DNA from: Acidianus infernus
GTDB lineage: Archaea; Thermoproteota; Thermoprotei_A; Sulfolobales; Sulfolobaceae
DNA length: 64,000 bases
Direction: 5' to 3'
Assembly (NCBI RefSeq): GCF_009729545.1
Contig: NZ_WFIY01000004.1
Location: 842,001-906,000 of the forward strand
The stretch's first letter is position 1, and the number at the start of each line of letters is the position of its first letter. Positions 30,191-40,425 of this stretch are shown piece by piece. Below the pieces are notes generated by a model. The model did no database searches. It was not told where the DNA came from and worked only from the letters and a program-made list of their open reading frames with translations. The translations under genes and the position numbers were made by a program.

Positions 30191-30580
30191 TCATTTTAAA
30201 CTCGATAGATTAAATGGAACGCCGTTCTCTATAATGTAAGATGGTATCTTATCTTTATTCTTTTCAAGGAATTTTAAATCTTCCTCTTTCTTTCTTAACT
30301 TATCCGGTAGCATCCTAGGTATTTCATCTATAATTGGATACCATCTTTTACATTCCGGACAGTAAAGTACTCCTTCCTCAATTTCATAAGTTATGCATTC
30401 GTCACAAGGCGGATTTTCGACGTTCTTAACTTCAGAATTCTTATATGCGCAATAAAGTTCGCACAAAGGCTTTTTCTCATCAGTAGTTCTCTCGACTTTT
30501 TTCTGCGAAATTACTATAAGCTGAAGAGGAAAATGCTTGCACATAGGACAAGCTAATATATCCATTAGCCTATATTTCAT
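30191..30580 (-). CDS. Trm112-like zinc-binding protein
   Basis: A 129-residue protein beginning MDILACPMCKHFPL and continuing to GVLYCPECKRWYPIIDEIPRMLPD, the Trm112/YcaR pattern. Trm112 activates several RNA and protein methyltransferases in eukaryotes and archaea by heterodimer formation. Extra cysteines in the middle insert (CDEC, LCELYC) could bind a second metal. It overlaps the phosphohexomutase stop by four bases on the same strand. Confidence 0.85.
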   Translation of the reverse strand: MKYRLMDILACPMCKHFPLQLIVISQKKVERTTDEKKPLCELYCAYKNSEVKNVENPPCDECITYEIEEGVLYCPECKRWYPIIDEIPRMLPDKLRKKEEDLKFLEKNKDKIPSYIIENGVPFNLSSLK

Positions 30581-31941
30581 ATCAAACTACCTACCAGCTT
30601 TACTAATTCATTTGCAAGATTTTCTGCTTTTTCCTTGTCTTTAGCCTCAACCATTACCCTTATTATAGGCTCAGTACCACTCTTTCTTACTAGGAACCAA
30701 TAGTCTGGTGTAATTATCTTCACGCCATCTATAGTTATGATATTACCCTGAGAATATGTAGATTTTACTGCTTCGTATATTTTCTCAACGTCCGTGTTTT
30801 TATTTATGTAAACCTTAGTTTTTACTGTATAATACTTTGGTAATGTATCAAAAAGTTCTGCAGAAGAAATATTTTCAGAGGCAAGCATCTCAAGCATTAA
30901 AGCAAAAGACATTGCTCCATCTCTCACATACTGGTGAAGAGGGAAAATGAACCCACCGTTTTCCTCAAAGCCAGCAATTCCCTTCTCTTCCATTAATTTA
31001 TGAGCAATATCAACACTACCAACTTTAGTCCAAACAACTTCTATATTATATTTCTTAAGGTAATCTTGAACCAGAACAGAACTGGAGACTGCGGTAAATA
31101 TCCTCCTTGGAAAGTTATTTTCCTTTGTTGAAGCCCAATAAGATAATAATGCACCGCTTCTATCACCCCACTGCACTCTTCCCTGCGAATCTATAAATAT
31201 TGCTCTATCCGCATCACCATCGTGAGCTACACCTAAATCAATTTTAAGCTCTTTAGCAATCTCTGCAGTATCCTTTAGGCTGTCAAAAGTGGGTTCTGGA
31301 GTTCTTGCAGGGAATAAAGGATCTAAGTTAGTATTTATACCATATATTTTACAACCTAACTCTCTGGCAACGATAGGTGAAGTTATAGAACCTACACTAT
31401 TGGCACCATCTATTAATACTTTAAAGTTCTTCTTCCTTATTTTCTCTACGTCAACATGACTTAAAATACCTTTAACGTAATTATCTATAACTCTATCCTC
31501 TTTTTTTACGTCGTAAGTTAAAGCCCTCCAGTCCTCGGAATAAAATTTACCAGAGAAATAAATATCCTCAATCTCGTTCTCCTTATCCCTAGAAATCTCA
31601 ACGCCATCCTTATCTATTACTTTTATTCCGTTATATTCCGCAGGATTATGACTAGCAGTAATAATTACACCAGCATCATAACCTAGTGTCTTTACAGCGT
31701 ATTGTAATGCAGGAGTAGGGGCAAAACCTCCTTCATAAACCTTAACTCCAGTACTTAATAAACCGCTCTCTACAGCTCTAGTATACATGTCGCCTCCGGC
31801 TCTAGCATCTCTTCCTATCAGTATCGTTGATCCTTTGCCAAAAAAAGTTCCAATAGCTTGCCCTAACTTTTGAGCCAACTCTATCGTTAGCTCCTTATTT
31901 ATAATACCTCTCACTCCGTCTGTGCCGAAAAGCTTACCCAT
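30577..31941 (-). CDS. glmM: Phosphohexomutase (phosphoglucosamine/phosphomannomutase family)
   Basis: Interconverts hexose-1- and hexose-6-phosphates for nucleotide-sugar synthesis. The signature FGTDGVRGI, phosphoserine loop TASHNPAEYNGIK, metal loop DGDADRA, sugar loop GFEENGGF and phosphate loop RKSGTEPIIRV are all intact. The length is 454 residues. Substrate (glucosamine, mannose or glucose phosphate) cannot be settled by eye. Confidence 0.93.
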   Translation of the reverse strand: MGKLFGTDGVRGIINKELTIELAQKLGQAIGTFFGKGSTILIGRDARAGGDMYTRAVESGLLSTGVKVYEGGFAPTPALQYAVKTLGYDAGVIITASHNPAEYNGIKVIDKDGVEISRDKENEIEDIYFSGKFYSEDWRALTYDVKKEDRVIDNYVKGILSHVDVEKIRKKNFKVLIDGANSVGSITSPIVARELGCKIYGINTNLDPLFPARTPEPTFDSLKDTAEIAKELKIDLGVAHDGDADRAIFIDSQGRVQWGDRSGALLSYWASTKENNFPRRIFTAVSSSVLVQDYLKKYNIEVVWTKVGSVDIAHKLMEEKGIAGFEENGGFIFPLHQYVRDGAMSFALMLEMLASENISSAELFDTLPKYYTVKTKVYINKNTDVEKIYEAVKSTYSQGNIITIDGVKIITPDYWFLVRKSGTEPIIRVMVEAKDKEKAENLANELVKLVGSLI

Positions 31942-32035
31942 AATATATAATTTGAAGATTTAATTTAAGATTTCAGCATTTCCAGCGATAATCACAATCT
32001 CATTCGACCCTCTTCTCATCACAAAAAGTGTGAGG

Positions 32036-32110
32036 TAGCGGCGCCTGGATTTGAACCAGGGACCTCAGGGTTATGAGCCCTGCGGCCTTACCAGGCTGGC
32101 CTACGCCGCT
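32036..32110 (-). tRNA. Initiator tRNA-Met (CAT)
   Basis: A 75-base cloverleaf without intron: acceptor AGCGGCG/CGCCGCT, anticodon loop CTCATAA and T loop TTCAAAT. The A1-T72 pair and three consecutive G-C pairs next to the anticodon loop (GGG/CCC) identify the initiator rather than the elongator. CCA is not encoded. A TATA element lies 26 bp upstream. Confidence 0.95.
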
Positions 32111-32132
32111 AAGTACATTTATACTTTGGTCG

Positions 32133-32140
32133 CTATAAAA
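32133..32140 (-). promoter_or_regulatory. TATA box of tRNA-Met
   Basis: TTTTATAG on the minus strand is centred 26-27 bp before the first tRNA base. Confidence 0.65.
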
Positions 32141-32265
32141 TTTTCTCGTTTATTCTTGGGGATAGTAAATAAGATTAATCAGTAGGAAGTTAGCTCGTTT
32201 GTAATTAACTTTTTGTATTGTATATAGTTATGAAATACTTTAGCCTATTAAGTACTCTAACTAGG

Positions 32266-32718
32266 ATGATGCGTATTTTTATATCGAATTTCTAACATTT
32301 TCATACGAACCAATCTAACCAGAGCAACGCTACCGATAAGGATGATAAAACACCCGATGTAACTCCTCAGAAGTCTCAAGACTTTTCGTCTTCTAATCCA
32401 TATAGTTTACAAAATTTAGAAGCCTATGCTGACTGGCTAGGTATTGGCGATAACTTTAGAAAAGCGTTTGCAAGAGTGCTCAAAGTTTCTGCCGTAGCTG
32501 AAGTTTTAGTCAATGTCTATAAAATGGAAGAAGACGTTGCTAATCGAATAGTTAATTCTCTAAGCTAGTTTGGTGAGCTCTTTGAGAAGAACTACATTAT
32601 TGCCAAGAAGATATATGAAGAGATCAACTCTAGTGATCATGACTTTTCTTCTTACACCGATGAAGAAAGGAGGGAACTGCACGACGCCTATATGTGCGCA
32701 AGGTTTGGATTATGCTAA
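32266..32718 (+). pseudogene. Broken ORF with two in-frame stops, unknown origin
   Basis: One frame runs from ATG 32266 for 151 codons but is interrupted by TAA (32293) and TAG (32566). The translated segments look like genuine protein: AYADWLGIGDNFRKAFARVLKV before the TAG and FGELFEKNYIIAKKIYEEIN after it, both helical. Without the first nine codons there is no ATG/GTG/TTG near the start of the long segment. A TATA-like TATTTTTATA at about 32274 points to transcription from near 32305. The best reading is a decaying gene, perhaps from a mobile element, next to a tRNA. I do not recognise the family. The rest of the 32111-32839 gap shows nothing else. Confidence 0.55.
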
Positions 32719-32823
32719 TAGCTTAGACCGTATTTTTAAAGTGGCACGAAGATTGTTTCTCTAAATGACGTCAAATAGTTTTTTAAGCTAATGAGTCTCA
32801 TTCATTTTTGCGTGACGAAATAA

Positions 32824-32831
32824 GGAGGAGG
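32824..32831 (+). promoter_or_regulatory. Strong Shine-Dalgarno of L7Ae
   Basis: GGAGGAGG eight bases before ATG 32840. It selects this start over the out-of-frame ATG at 32832. Confidence 0.6.
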
Positions 32832-32839
32832 ATGAGCGT

Positions 32840-33217
32840 ATGTCCAAGCCATCTTATGTAAAATTTGAAGTTCCACAAGATTTGGTAGACAAAGCTCTAG
32901 AAGTTCTTAAGAAAGCTAAAGAATCTGGAAAGATAAAGAAAGGAACTAACGAGACTACAAAAGCAGTAGAAAGAGGACAAGCAAAATTAGTATACATTGC
33001 AGAAGATGTACAACCAGAAGAGATAGTAGCTCACTTGCCTGGATTATGTGAAGAAAAGAAAGTTCCTTATATATACGTACCATCAAAGAAAGCATTAGGC
33101 GAAGCATGCGGACTACAAGTTGCAGCAGCGTCTGCGGCTATTATAGATCCAGGAGAAGCTAAGGACGCGTTAGACGAAGTATTAAAGAAACTACAAGAGA
33201 TATCTGGTAAATCTTAA
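32840..33217 (+). CDS. rpl7ae: Ribosomal protein L7Ae, K-turn-binding protein
   Basis: Binds K-turns in 23S rRNA, in C/D and H/ACA guide RNAs and in RNase P. The 125-residue protein contains the RNA-binding segment GTNETTKAVERGQAKLVYIAEDV and the loop HLPGLCEEKKVPYIYVPSKKALGEACG. The same protein would recognise the candidate C/D RNA at 16.5 kb. It is a single gene downstream of the broken ORF, with a very strong ribosome-binding site. Confidence 0.97.
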   Translation: MSKPSYVKFEVPQDLVDKALEVLKKAKESGKIKKGTNETTKAVERGQAKLVYIAEDVQPEEIVAHLPGLCEEKKVPYIYVPSKKALGEACGLQVAAASAAIIDPGEAKDALDEVLKKLQEISGKS

Positions 33218-33367
33218 TAATACTATTAGTTTTTATTTTTAGATATTCATAGATTTTATTTATGAGATTTTCTTTTTCCAATTGTATCTGAAATTTGCAC
33301 TATATGCGTGATTATGCTTAATGGTTAAGTAGTTCAAGTTATCCTTTGACAAGAGTAAGCAAAAACG

Positions 33368-33373
33368 TTATAA
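33368..33373 (+). promoter_or_regulatory. TATA box of tRNA-Asn
   Basis: TTATAA is centred 26-27 bp before the first tRNA base. Confidence 0.65.
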
Positions 33374-33396
33374 GAAATAAGTTAATAGAATAAATT

Positions 33397-33469
33397 GCCG
33401 CAGTAGCTCAGCTGGAAGAGCGCCCGGCTGTTAACCGGGCGGTCGCTGGTTCGAGTCCAGCCTGCGGCG
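33397..33469 (+). tRNA. tRNA-Asn (GTT)
   Basis: A 73-base cloverleaf without intron: acceptor GCCGCAG/CTGCGGC, D arm GCTC...GAGC, anticodon loop CTGTTAA, T arm GCTGG-TTCGAGT-CCAGC and discriminator G. CCA is not encoded. A GC-rich hairpin follows directly. Confidence 0.97.
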
Positions 33470-33473
33470 CTGG

Positions 33474-33503
33474 CTGGGGGTACATTCTTGCTAACGCCCC
33501 CAG
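33474..33503 (+). repeat. GC-rich hairpin just 3' of tRNA-Asn
   Basis: CTGGGGG (33474-33480) pairs with CCCCCAG (33497-33503) around a 16-base loop, four bases after the tRNA. It could be a processing signal, a terminator-like structure or part of a small RNA. The remaining sequence up to gltX (33504-33657) is AT-rich, and I see nothing else in it. Confidence 0.45.
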
Positions 33504-33657
33504 GCTCTTCATTTTCTAAGTTCGAAAAAGTTATCGCTAGTAATGATAGCCTAAGTAGTATAATTTGGTAATGTGCGAGTCTTAGTACATTTTATTGTAA
33601 AATTTTTCTAAAAACTTAGCAAGTTATTCCTTATATAAATGAAAGTTTGAGAAAAAG

Positions 33658-35370
33658 TCATTCATGTGCGTATATTACTGTTAATTCATTACTGCTCTCG
33701 TTCTTGGAGTCGACTCTAACGAAACCGTATCTAATGAACTGCACTATTTCATTTGGATTAAGATTAATTGCATATCTTTCAGCTTTTCCTTTAATTATCT
33801 TTAAGTCTTGATTTGGATCAGCCTTTATCACATTTACGTTAACTTCCTCTCCTTTCTTGACCCATTGGACTATCTTTGCATTAATTTTCTTTGCATCTTC
33901 TACTGGCTTACTTACGTAGACTAGTTTGTTTCCTTCAACTTTAACATTACATAGGTCAACAAGTCTAATTATACTTTGGTTTTCCGCGTCGGCCTTTTCT
34001 ACAAGTATTTTATCTCCAGGTTTTACCGTAATTTCCCTAAATTCCTTCATAGTTGGACTTAGAGGTATTTTGGCAGTCATTTCTTCTGGAATTTCAAGCG
34101 TAAACTCAGAGTAGTTTTCTACATACATTATCCTTTTTGCAATAGGATCGAGTTTTTTCCTATTCAGTGCAGCTATATTCTCAAAGCTAATTGTTGCATC
34201 AGACGGTTTTACTCCAACTTCTATGATTATTTCTCTAATAGTTTCTGGCAAAATTCCTCTTCTTCTTAGTCCCGCAATAGTAGGCAATCTAGGGTCGTCT
34301 TTTGTAGTCCCTTTTTCCATCATTCCTTTTATTTTCGATTTACTCATCATGAACCCTTCTAATTTAAGCCTTCCAAATTCCATAACTTCGGGAATTTCCC
34401 AGCCCATATAGTTGAATACCCATTTTTGTTTCTCCGCGTTGCTCATATGCTCCTTAGCTCTTAAAATGTGAGTTATTTTATAATCGTGATCGTCTACTGC
34501 TGACGCAAAATTATACGTTGGCCATACCCAATATTTATCGCCAACAAGAGGATGAGGGTTTTTCTCGGTATCGACTATCCTAGCCATTACCCAATCTATT
34601 TTTGAAGGATCTGGATCGTTAAGGTCAGTCTTTATTCTAAGAACTGCTTCTCCTTCTTTAAATTTTCTTTCTAACATTTTTTCCCATAATTCAAGATTAT
34701 ATTCTACTGGTTTTGATCTATTGAAGCAGGGTAAGGAGAAGTTTCTAGTTTCTTTCATTTTCTTAAATTCTTCTTCGCTACAAGTATCTACGTAAGCGTA
34801 ACCTTTTTTGATCATTTCTTTAGCAACTTCATAGTATCTTTCAAGTCTTGACGAGGCCGTAAATTCTTCTTGCCAAGTTATTCCCAGCCACTTTAAATCC
34901 TCTCTTATCCAATCATAAGCTTCTCTCAGCGGTTTCTTTACTTTTGGGTCAGTATCGTCAAATCTTAAAATGAATTTACCTTTATACATTTTGGCATATT
35001 CGTAAGAGAGAATCGCAGCTCTGGTATTGCCTAAGTGTATTGGCCCATCTGGATTTGGAGCGAACCTAGTTATTACTTCACCTTTAACGTTAGGCAATGG
35101 TGGCAAAGTTTTCTTTTCTTCTTCACTTTTCTTCTTTGTTAGCATTTCTGGGAACTTTGCCTCTAGTTCTTTTTTCTGGTCTTCTAAGCTCATGGAATTT
35201 ACTTTTTCTACTATTTCTTGTACTCTCTTTGCTATTTCCTTAGCTTTTGGTTTTAACTCTGGTTTTTCTCCTAGCACTTTACTCATTACCGGGCCTACCG
35301 CTGCTTTACCATCGTGTTTGACGGCATTATCTAATGCGTACTTGTAAATTATCTCATCTATCTCGTCCAT
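33658..35370 (-). CDS. gltX: Glutamyl-tRNA synthetase (archaeal type)
   Basis: Charges tRNA(Glu), and thereby also feeds HemA. The 570-residue protein has the archaeal/eukaryal GluRS layout: an N-terminal helical extension, the HIGH-type motif PDGPIHLGNTRAA, KMSKS-type MMSKSKIKGMM, and a beta-barrel anticodon-binding C-terminus. It overlaps the phosphatase gene by 17 bp and is last in a three-gene minus-strand run beginning at the HD hydrolase. Confidence 0.96.
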   Translation of the reverse strand: MDEIDEIIYKYALDNAVKHDGKAAVGPVMSKVLGEKPELKPKAKEIAKRVQEIVEKVNSMSLEDQKKELEAKFPEMLTKKKSEEEKKTLPPLPNVKGEVITRFAPNPDGPIHLGNTRAAILSYEYAKMYKGKFILRFDDTDPKVKKPLREAYDWIREDLKWLGITWQEEFTASSRLERYYEVAKEMIKKGYAYVDTCSEEEFKKMKETRNFSLPCFNRSKPVEYNLELWEKMLERKFKEGEAVLRIKTDLNDPDPSKIDWVMARIVDTEKNPHPLVGDKYWVWPTYNFASAVDDHDYKITHILRAKEHMSNAEKQKWVFNYMGWEIPEVMEFGRLKLEGFMMSKSKIKGMMEKGTTKDDPRLPTIAGLRRRGILPETIREIIIEVGVKPSDATISFENIAALNRKKLDPIAKRIMYVENYSEFTLEIPEEMTAKIPLSPTMKEFREITVKPGDKILVEKADAENQSIIRLVDLCNVKVEGNKLVYVSKPVEDAKKINAKIVQWVKKGEEVNVNVIKADPNQDLKIIKGKAERYAINLNPNEIVQFIRYGFVRVDSKNESSNELTVIYAHE

Positions 35371-36043
35371 CTAATTTTCCCTCCAATATCATTGTAACTA
35401 GTTCTTTAACTCCTTCCCCACTCTTAAGATTTAATATAATGTCTGCCTCTTTTTTTAACTCTTCCTCAGCATTGCCAACCGCAACTTTTATTCCTACTTC
35501 TTTGAACATATCTAAGTCAGTTAATGAATCTCCTATCCCTATAACCTCTTCTTTTTTAACGCCGTGAAGTTCTATAAGTTTTCTAACTCCAACCGTTTTG
35601 CCAGCTGGTTTAAAAGCTATGTGTAACGCATATCCCGAGGAGTTAATATATAACCCCTTTTCTTCTGCCCACTTAATCATATCTTCTGTAATATCTGGGG
35701 GAGTAAAACCGAAGTCGCATTCCCTATAGTCGTTTTGCCAACTATCCTTTAGTTTGAATTTTTCTCTAAATTCTTCTAATATTTGTCTATCCATAGGTTT
35801 ACATACTCTAATCTTTTGTTTATAAAAGACTATGCAACCATTTTCTGCAACGACTCCACCTGTGAAGCCTAAATAATTATGCAATCCTCTTAATACTGGG
35901 TAAGAATTACCGCTAACTAATGCAACTTTTATTCCCCTTTCTTCCAATAATCTAAGGTATTTTATTGCATCTAGACTAACCTTGTATATTCCTCTATCTT
36001 CAGTAAGTGTACCGTCAAGATCTGTTAGTAGTAGTTTAATCAA
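35354..36043 (-). CDS. Phosphoglycolate phosphatase (HAD type IIB)
   Basis: HAD-superfamily phosphatase of 229 residues. Motif I is LLTDLDGTLTED (nucleophile Asp), motif II ALVSGNS, motif III a cap-proximal Lys, and motif IV IGIGDSLTDLDMF. It matches the archaeal phosphoglycolate/sucrose-phosphate phosphatase-like group, which clears 2-phosphoglycolate. TTG start in a TTGA overlap with the HD gene. Confidence 0.88.
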   Translation of the reverse strand: MIKLLLTDLDGTLTEDRGIYKVSLDAIKYLRLLEERGIKVALVSGNSYPVLRGLHNYLGFTGGVVAENGCIVFYKQKIRVCKPMDRQILEEFREKFKLKDSWQNDYRECDFGFTPPDITEDMIKWAEEKGLYINSSGYALHIAFKPAGKTVGVRKLIELHGVKKEEVIGIGDSLTDLDMFKEVGIKVAVGNAEEELKKEADIILNLKSGEGVKELVTMILEGKLDGRDR

Positions 36044-37218
36044 CTCAATACTTCCCTCGCTTTCTTAGCGTATTCATAATCCACGTAAACTCTTCTAATT
36101 AGTATGAAGTCGGGAATTTCGTGCAAAAGCGTTGTAGAATAGTCCTTTAATTTCTTCTCTCTGCCCTTTGAAAGGATCTTAATCTTATTTTTGTCAATTA
36201 TTGAAATTTTTTCTTCAAACGGATATATTGAATCAGAAGGAATACCGACTTTCTCCAATTGGTTTCTTATATCTTCTAAATAACCTTTTTCCTCCTTGTA
36301 TGATACTTCGTCATAAACAACTTTAGGTCCTTTTCTATCCATAAAGTTCTTAATTTTTTGAATTATTGATAATGGAATATCTTCAGTTAAACAATTATAA
36401 AGAGACGATATTACCCATTCGTCGTCCCAATATGGGAAAAGGCCTTCTTTTACCATTTCCTTAATATTTAACGAATCTTTAAGGTCTTTATTGCAATAGT
36501 TTATCATATGCTCATACAATTTCCTTAAAAACAACTCGTAGCCTAATATTGTTTTATGGTAATATACTGCTTGATACATATGCAACCTTGAGATGTAAAA
36601 ATTTTCTAGACTTATTATTCCCTTATCCTCTACTGTAATCCCTGATTGCGTGTAAAATATCGTATCTATTAATCTATCTAAGTCAAGTTTACCTAACTGA
36701 ACTCCAGTGTGTCTTGAGTCTCTCATTAAATAATCTATCCTATCTACGTCAACTTCTCCATCTATAATTGATGATAATAATGAATTCCCGTGATATATGT
36801 CAAGAATTCTTGAAATTGAAAAACCGTATTTTTCTAGTATATCTTTTATCTCAGATTTTTCTAAAATATATTCCCTTAATTCCTTATTCCCGAAGCCTTG
36901 AGATAAATAATATCCTTCAATAGCATGACTAAATGGGAATTGGCCTATATCATGTAATAAGCTTGCCATCTTTAGATCTTGAAGTTCTTCAGCGTTTATC
37001 TCGCCAGAATTATAAAGTTTCTCTCCCACTTTTGACGCTAGGTAAAACGTTCCTAGTGAATGGCTAAACCTTGTATGAGTAGCTCCCGGATAAACTATGT
37101 AAGCTAGGCTGGTTTGTTTTATTCTTCTTAGTCTTTGGAATTCTGGAGAATCTACAATTTCAATTTCCGCGTCCCCAAGTGTTATATATCCATGAATTTC
37201 GTCGTATATCTTTTTCAT
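36040..37218 (-). CDS. HD-domain phosphohydrolase (dNTPase/SAMHD1-like)
   Basis: A 392-residue HD hydrolase. H..HD...D metal motifs are seen in THTRFSHSLGTF, LLHDIGQFPFSHAIEG and VDRIDYLMRDSRHTG, the pattern of SAMHD1/YwfO-like dNTP triphosphohydrolases. The N-terminus MKKIYDEIHGYI is typical. It begins 28 bp after the 5S rRNA on the same strand. A possible TATA box TTTTATAT overlaps the 5S 3' end. Confidence 0.88.
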   Translation of the reverse strand: MKKIYDEIHGYITLGDAEIEIVDSPEFQRLRRIKQTSLAYIVYPGATHTRFSHSLGTFYLASKVGEKLYNSGEINAEELQDLKMASLLHDIGQFPFSHAIEGYYLSQGFGNKELREYILEKSEIKDILEKYGFSISRILDIYHGNSLLSSIIDGEVDVDRIDYLMRDSRHTGVQLGKLDLDRLIDTIFYTQSGITVEDKGIISLENFYISRLHMYQAVYYHKTILGYELFLRKLYEHMINYCNKDLKDSLNIKEMVKEGLFPYWDDEWVISSLYNCLTEDIPLSIIQKIKNFMDRKGPKVVYDEVSYKEEKGYLEDIRNQLEKVGIPSDSIYPFEEKISIIDKNKIKILSKGREKKLKDYSTTLLHEIPDFILIRRVYVDYEYAKKAREVLS

Positions 37219-37246
37219 ACATTATATGAAAAGGGGAGAAATATAA

Positions 37247-37371
<125 letters not shown>

Positions 37372-37390
37372 ATAAAAGAAAAGGAGTAGA

Positions 37391-37400
37391 AGTATAAAAA
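37391..37400 (-). promoter_or_regulatory. TATA box of 5S rRNA
   Basis: TTTTTATACT on the minus strand is centred about 25 bp before the 5S start, the expected archaeal spacing. Confidence 0.65.
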
Positions 37401-37401
37401 A

Positions 37402-37599
37402 TTACTTGTGTTGACTATTGGGGGATTCAGCGTAAATTCCGGCTATGTAAAGCTTTCCTCCATCTTTTGGGCAAGTTCCTACAAGTTTAGGAACAAAATC
37501 TCCTTGCTGAAAATCCCTAACAATAGAATAATCGCAAGTCATGCACTTTATTACAGTTTTCACTACAAGTGGTTGTTTTGTTTCTGAGGAGATTGCCAT
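37402..37599 (-). CDS. Small zinc-ribbon protein
   Basis: A 65-residue protein with CMTC (residues about 19-22) and a later lone CPKDGG, a partial zinc-ribbon arrangement with three cysteines. The rest is strand-rich. It follows the DUF1512-like gene by six bases on the same strand, so the two probably act together. Function unknown. Confidence 0.72.
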   Translation of the reverse strand: MAISSETKQPLVVKTVIKCMTCDYSIVRDFQQGDFVPKLVGTCPKDGGKLYIAGIYAESPNSQHK

Positions 37600-37605
37600 T
37601 TTATA

Positions 37606-38751
<1,146 letters not shown>

Positions 38752-38808
38752 ATACCTTCTTGTAACTTATCTGCATTTGTCCAAATTAAACTTTTACCAA
38801 AATCTAAT

Positions 38809-39702
38809 TTACGTTATAACTATCGTTTCGTCTTTACCTACATACACTGTATGTTCAAATTGCGACACCATTCCTTTCCTTATTTCTATTAACACTGGGT
38901 ATGAATTTAACGCTTTCTTTCTGACTAAGTTTTTAAGAGTTTTCTCGACTTTTTCCTTATCTCCTAAGTCTGAAAGCCATCTTTCTGAGAACGGTAATGT
39001 TTTAAATCTCTTATTTATCACATCTAGGAATTGTTTTTCCTCCTCAGTTAATCCTTTAGGGACAAAAGACTTTGCAGAATATATAGTCTCCATTTTTCCT
39101 TCAATTACTTCTCCAAATCCGTCCGTGGCAAAGGGCTCTATTGCATAAGTATTTCCTTCCATTATTCTTCCCATATTTCTTTCATAAACATTAGGTACAA
39201 ATACTCCCGCATGCAACTCGTACCTTCTTATTAAATGCCCTCCTAAATTTCTGACCGGAGAGTAGCCGTTCATTCTAATTACTCTTTCAATGACTTTTCC
39301 TATATCCCCAAGACTTACGCCAGGCTTGAAGTTTGATATTGCTGCATTTAACGCTTCTTTAGATGCATCTGCTAACCTTTGATACTTATCGTCTAAAACA
39401 ACAGTAACTGCAGTGTCAGAGATGTAACCGTCAATTTGTGCCCCGATATCTAATTTTACTACTGCACCTTCCGGAATTACTTTCTCGTCTCCTATAACTG
39501 GACTATAATGCGCAGCCTCGTAATTTATTGATAAATTGCAAGGAAATGCAGGAAAAGCTCCTTTCTCTATGATCATTTTTTCTACAGCTTCACAAACATC
39601 TAAGACTTTTACTCCAGGTTTTATCATTTTAGCTCCTGCATCTCTTGCTTCTGCGGCAATTTTTCCCACTTTCATGATAATTTTTAGTTCTTCATCTGTC
39701 AT
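38809..39702 (-). CDS. map: Methionine aminopeptidase, type II
   Basis: Removes N-terminal Met from nascent proteins using two metals. Ligand regions are visible: VVKLDIGAQIDGYISDTAVTV (two Asp), GGHLIRRYELHAGV (His), AIEPFATDG (Glu) and VSQFEHTVYV (Glu). SINYEAAHYSP carries the substrate-site His. The length of 297 residues and the archaeal insert support type II. It is transcribed divergently from the UPF0173 gene, 38 bp away. Confidence 0.96.
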   Translation of the reverse strand: MTDEELKIIMKVGKIAAEARDAGAKMIKPGVKVLDVCEAVEKMIIEKGAFPAFPCNLSINYEAAHYSPVIGDEKVIPEGAVVKLDIGAQIDGYISDTAVTVVLDDKYQRLADASKEALNAAISNFKPGVSLGDIGKVIERVIRMNGYSPVRNLGGHLIRRYELHAGVFVPNVYERNMGRIMEGNTYAIEPFATDGFGEVIEGKMETIYSAKSFVPKGLTEEEKQFLDVINKRFKTLPFSERWLSDLGDKEKVEKTLKNLVRKKALNSYPVLIEIRKGMVSQFEHTVYVGKDETIVIT

Positions 39703-39740
39703 AATGGAAGTTTTTATTTCTTGGTTATTAATATTATCTC

Positions 39741-40421
39741 ATGCCTTCACTAAGGTGGCTAGGTCACGCGGCAATTGAACTAAATTTACAAGGCAAGAAA
39801 ATAGTTATAGATCCATTTATAAAGAATAACCCAACAGCTCCAGTTAAGTTATCTTATTTTGATGATTTTGATTTAATAGCCGTAACACACGATCATTACG
39901 ACCATTTAGGCGATACAGTAGAAATTATGAACAAAAATAAGAAAGCATTACTCTTTGCTACATGGGATTTAGAAAATTACTTGAATAAGGAATACAACAT
40001 ACCGTGGGACAGAATGATACCTGCGAATGTAGGCGGATATATTGAATATCAAGGTATTAAATTAGCGTTAACTCAAGCAATTCACTCCAGTGAACATAGT
40101 GATCCTACCGGTGTAATTATTTCAGCTGAAGGAATAACAATTTATCACGCAGGAGATACTGGACTATTTGAAGGTATGAAAATAATTGGTGAGGTCTTTA
40201 AGCCTGATTATGCATTACTTCCTATAGGAGGAAGATTTACCATGGATCCATATCAAGCGTCGATAGCAGTAGATATGATAAAACCTAAGAAAGGAGTAAT
40301 TCCAATTCATTATAATACCTGGGATTTAATCAAAGTAGATCCTAGAGACTTTGAAAGATATGTTAAAGAGAAGGGTTATAAACCAATAATCTTACAACCA
40401 GGACAGAGCATAGAGTTGTAA
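39741..40421 (+). CDS. UPF0173-type metallo-beta-lactamase-fold hydrolase
   Basis: A 226-residue MBL hydrolase: RWLGHAAIEL at the N-terminus, metal motif THDHYDHLGD, THAGDTG-like YHAGDTGLF, and PIHYNTW late. This matches the UPF0173 family, related to UlaG-like lactonases, whose physiological substrate is unknown. A TATA-like TTTTTATTTC near 39715 is 26 bp before the ATG, so it should be leaderless. It is five bases upstream of pheS and likely shares its transcript. Confidence 0.88.
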   Translation: MPSLRWLGHAAIELNLQGKKIVIDPFIKNNPTAPVKLSYFDDFDLIAVTHDHYDHLGDTVEIMNKNKKALLFATWDLENYLNKEYNIPWDRMIPANVGGYIEYQGIKLALTQAIHSSEHSDPTGVIISAEGITIYHAGDTGLFEGMKIIGEVFKPDYALLPIGGRFTMDPYQASIAVDMIKPKKGVIPIHYNTWDLIKVDPRDFERYVKEKGYKPIILQPGQSIEL

Positions 40422-40425
40422 AGCC

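Noticed and set aside
32566..32568. Pyrrolysine-type readthrough of the TAG in the broken ORF
   Set aside because: Pyrrolysine genes are not known in Sulfolobales, and a second stop (TAA) interrupts the same frame; pseudogene is simpler.
32570..32764. 64-codon ORF downstream of tRNA-Met
   Set aside because: Arg/Leu-rich shadow frame of the broken ORF; the protein-like signal lies in the other frame.
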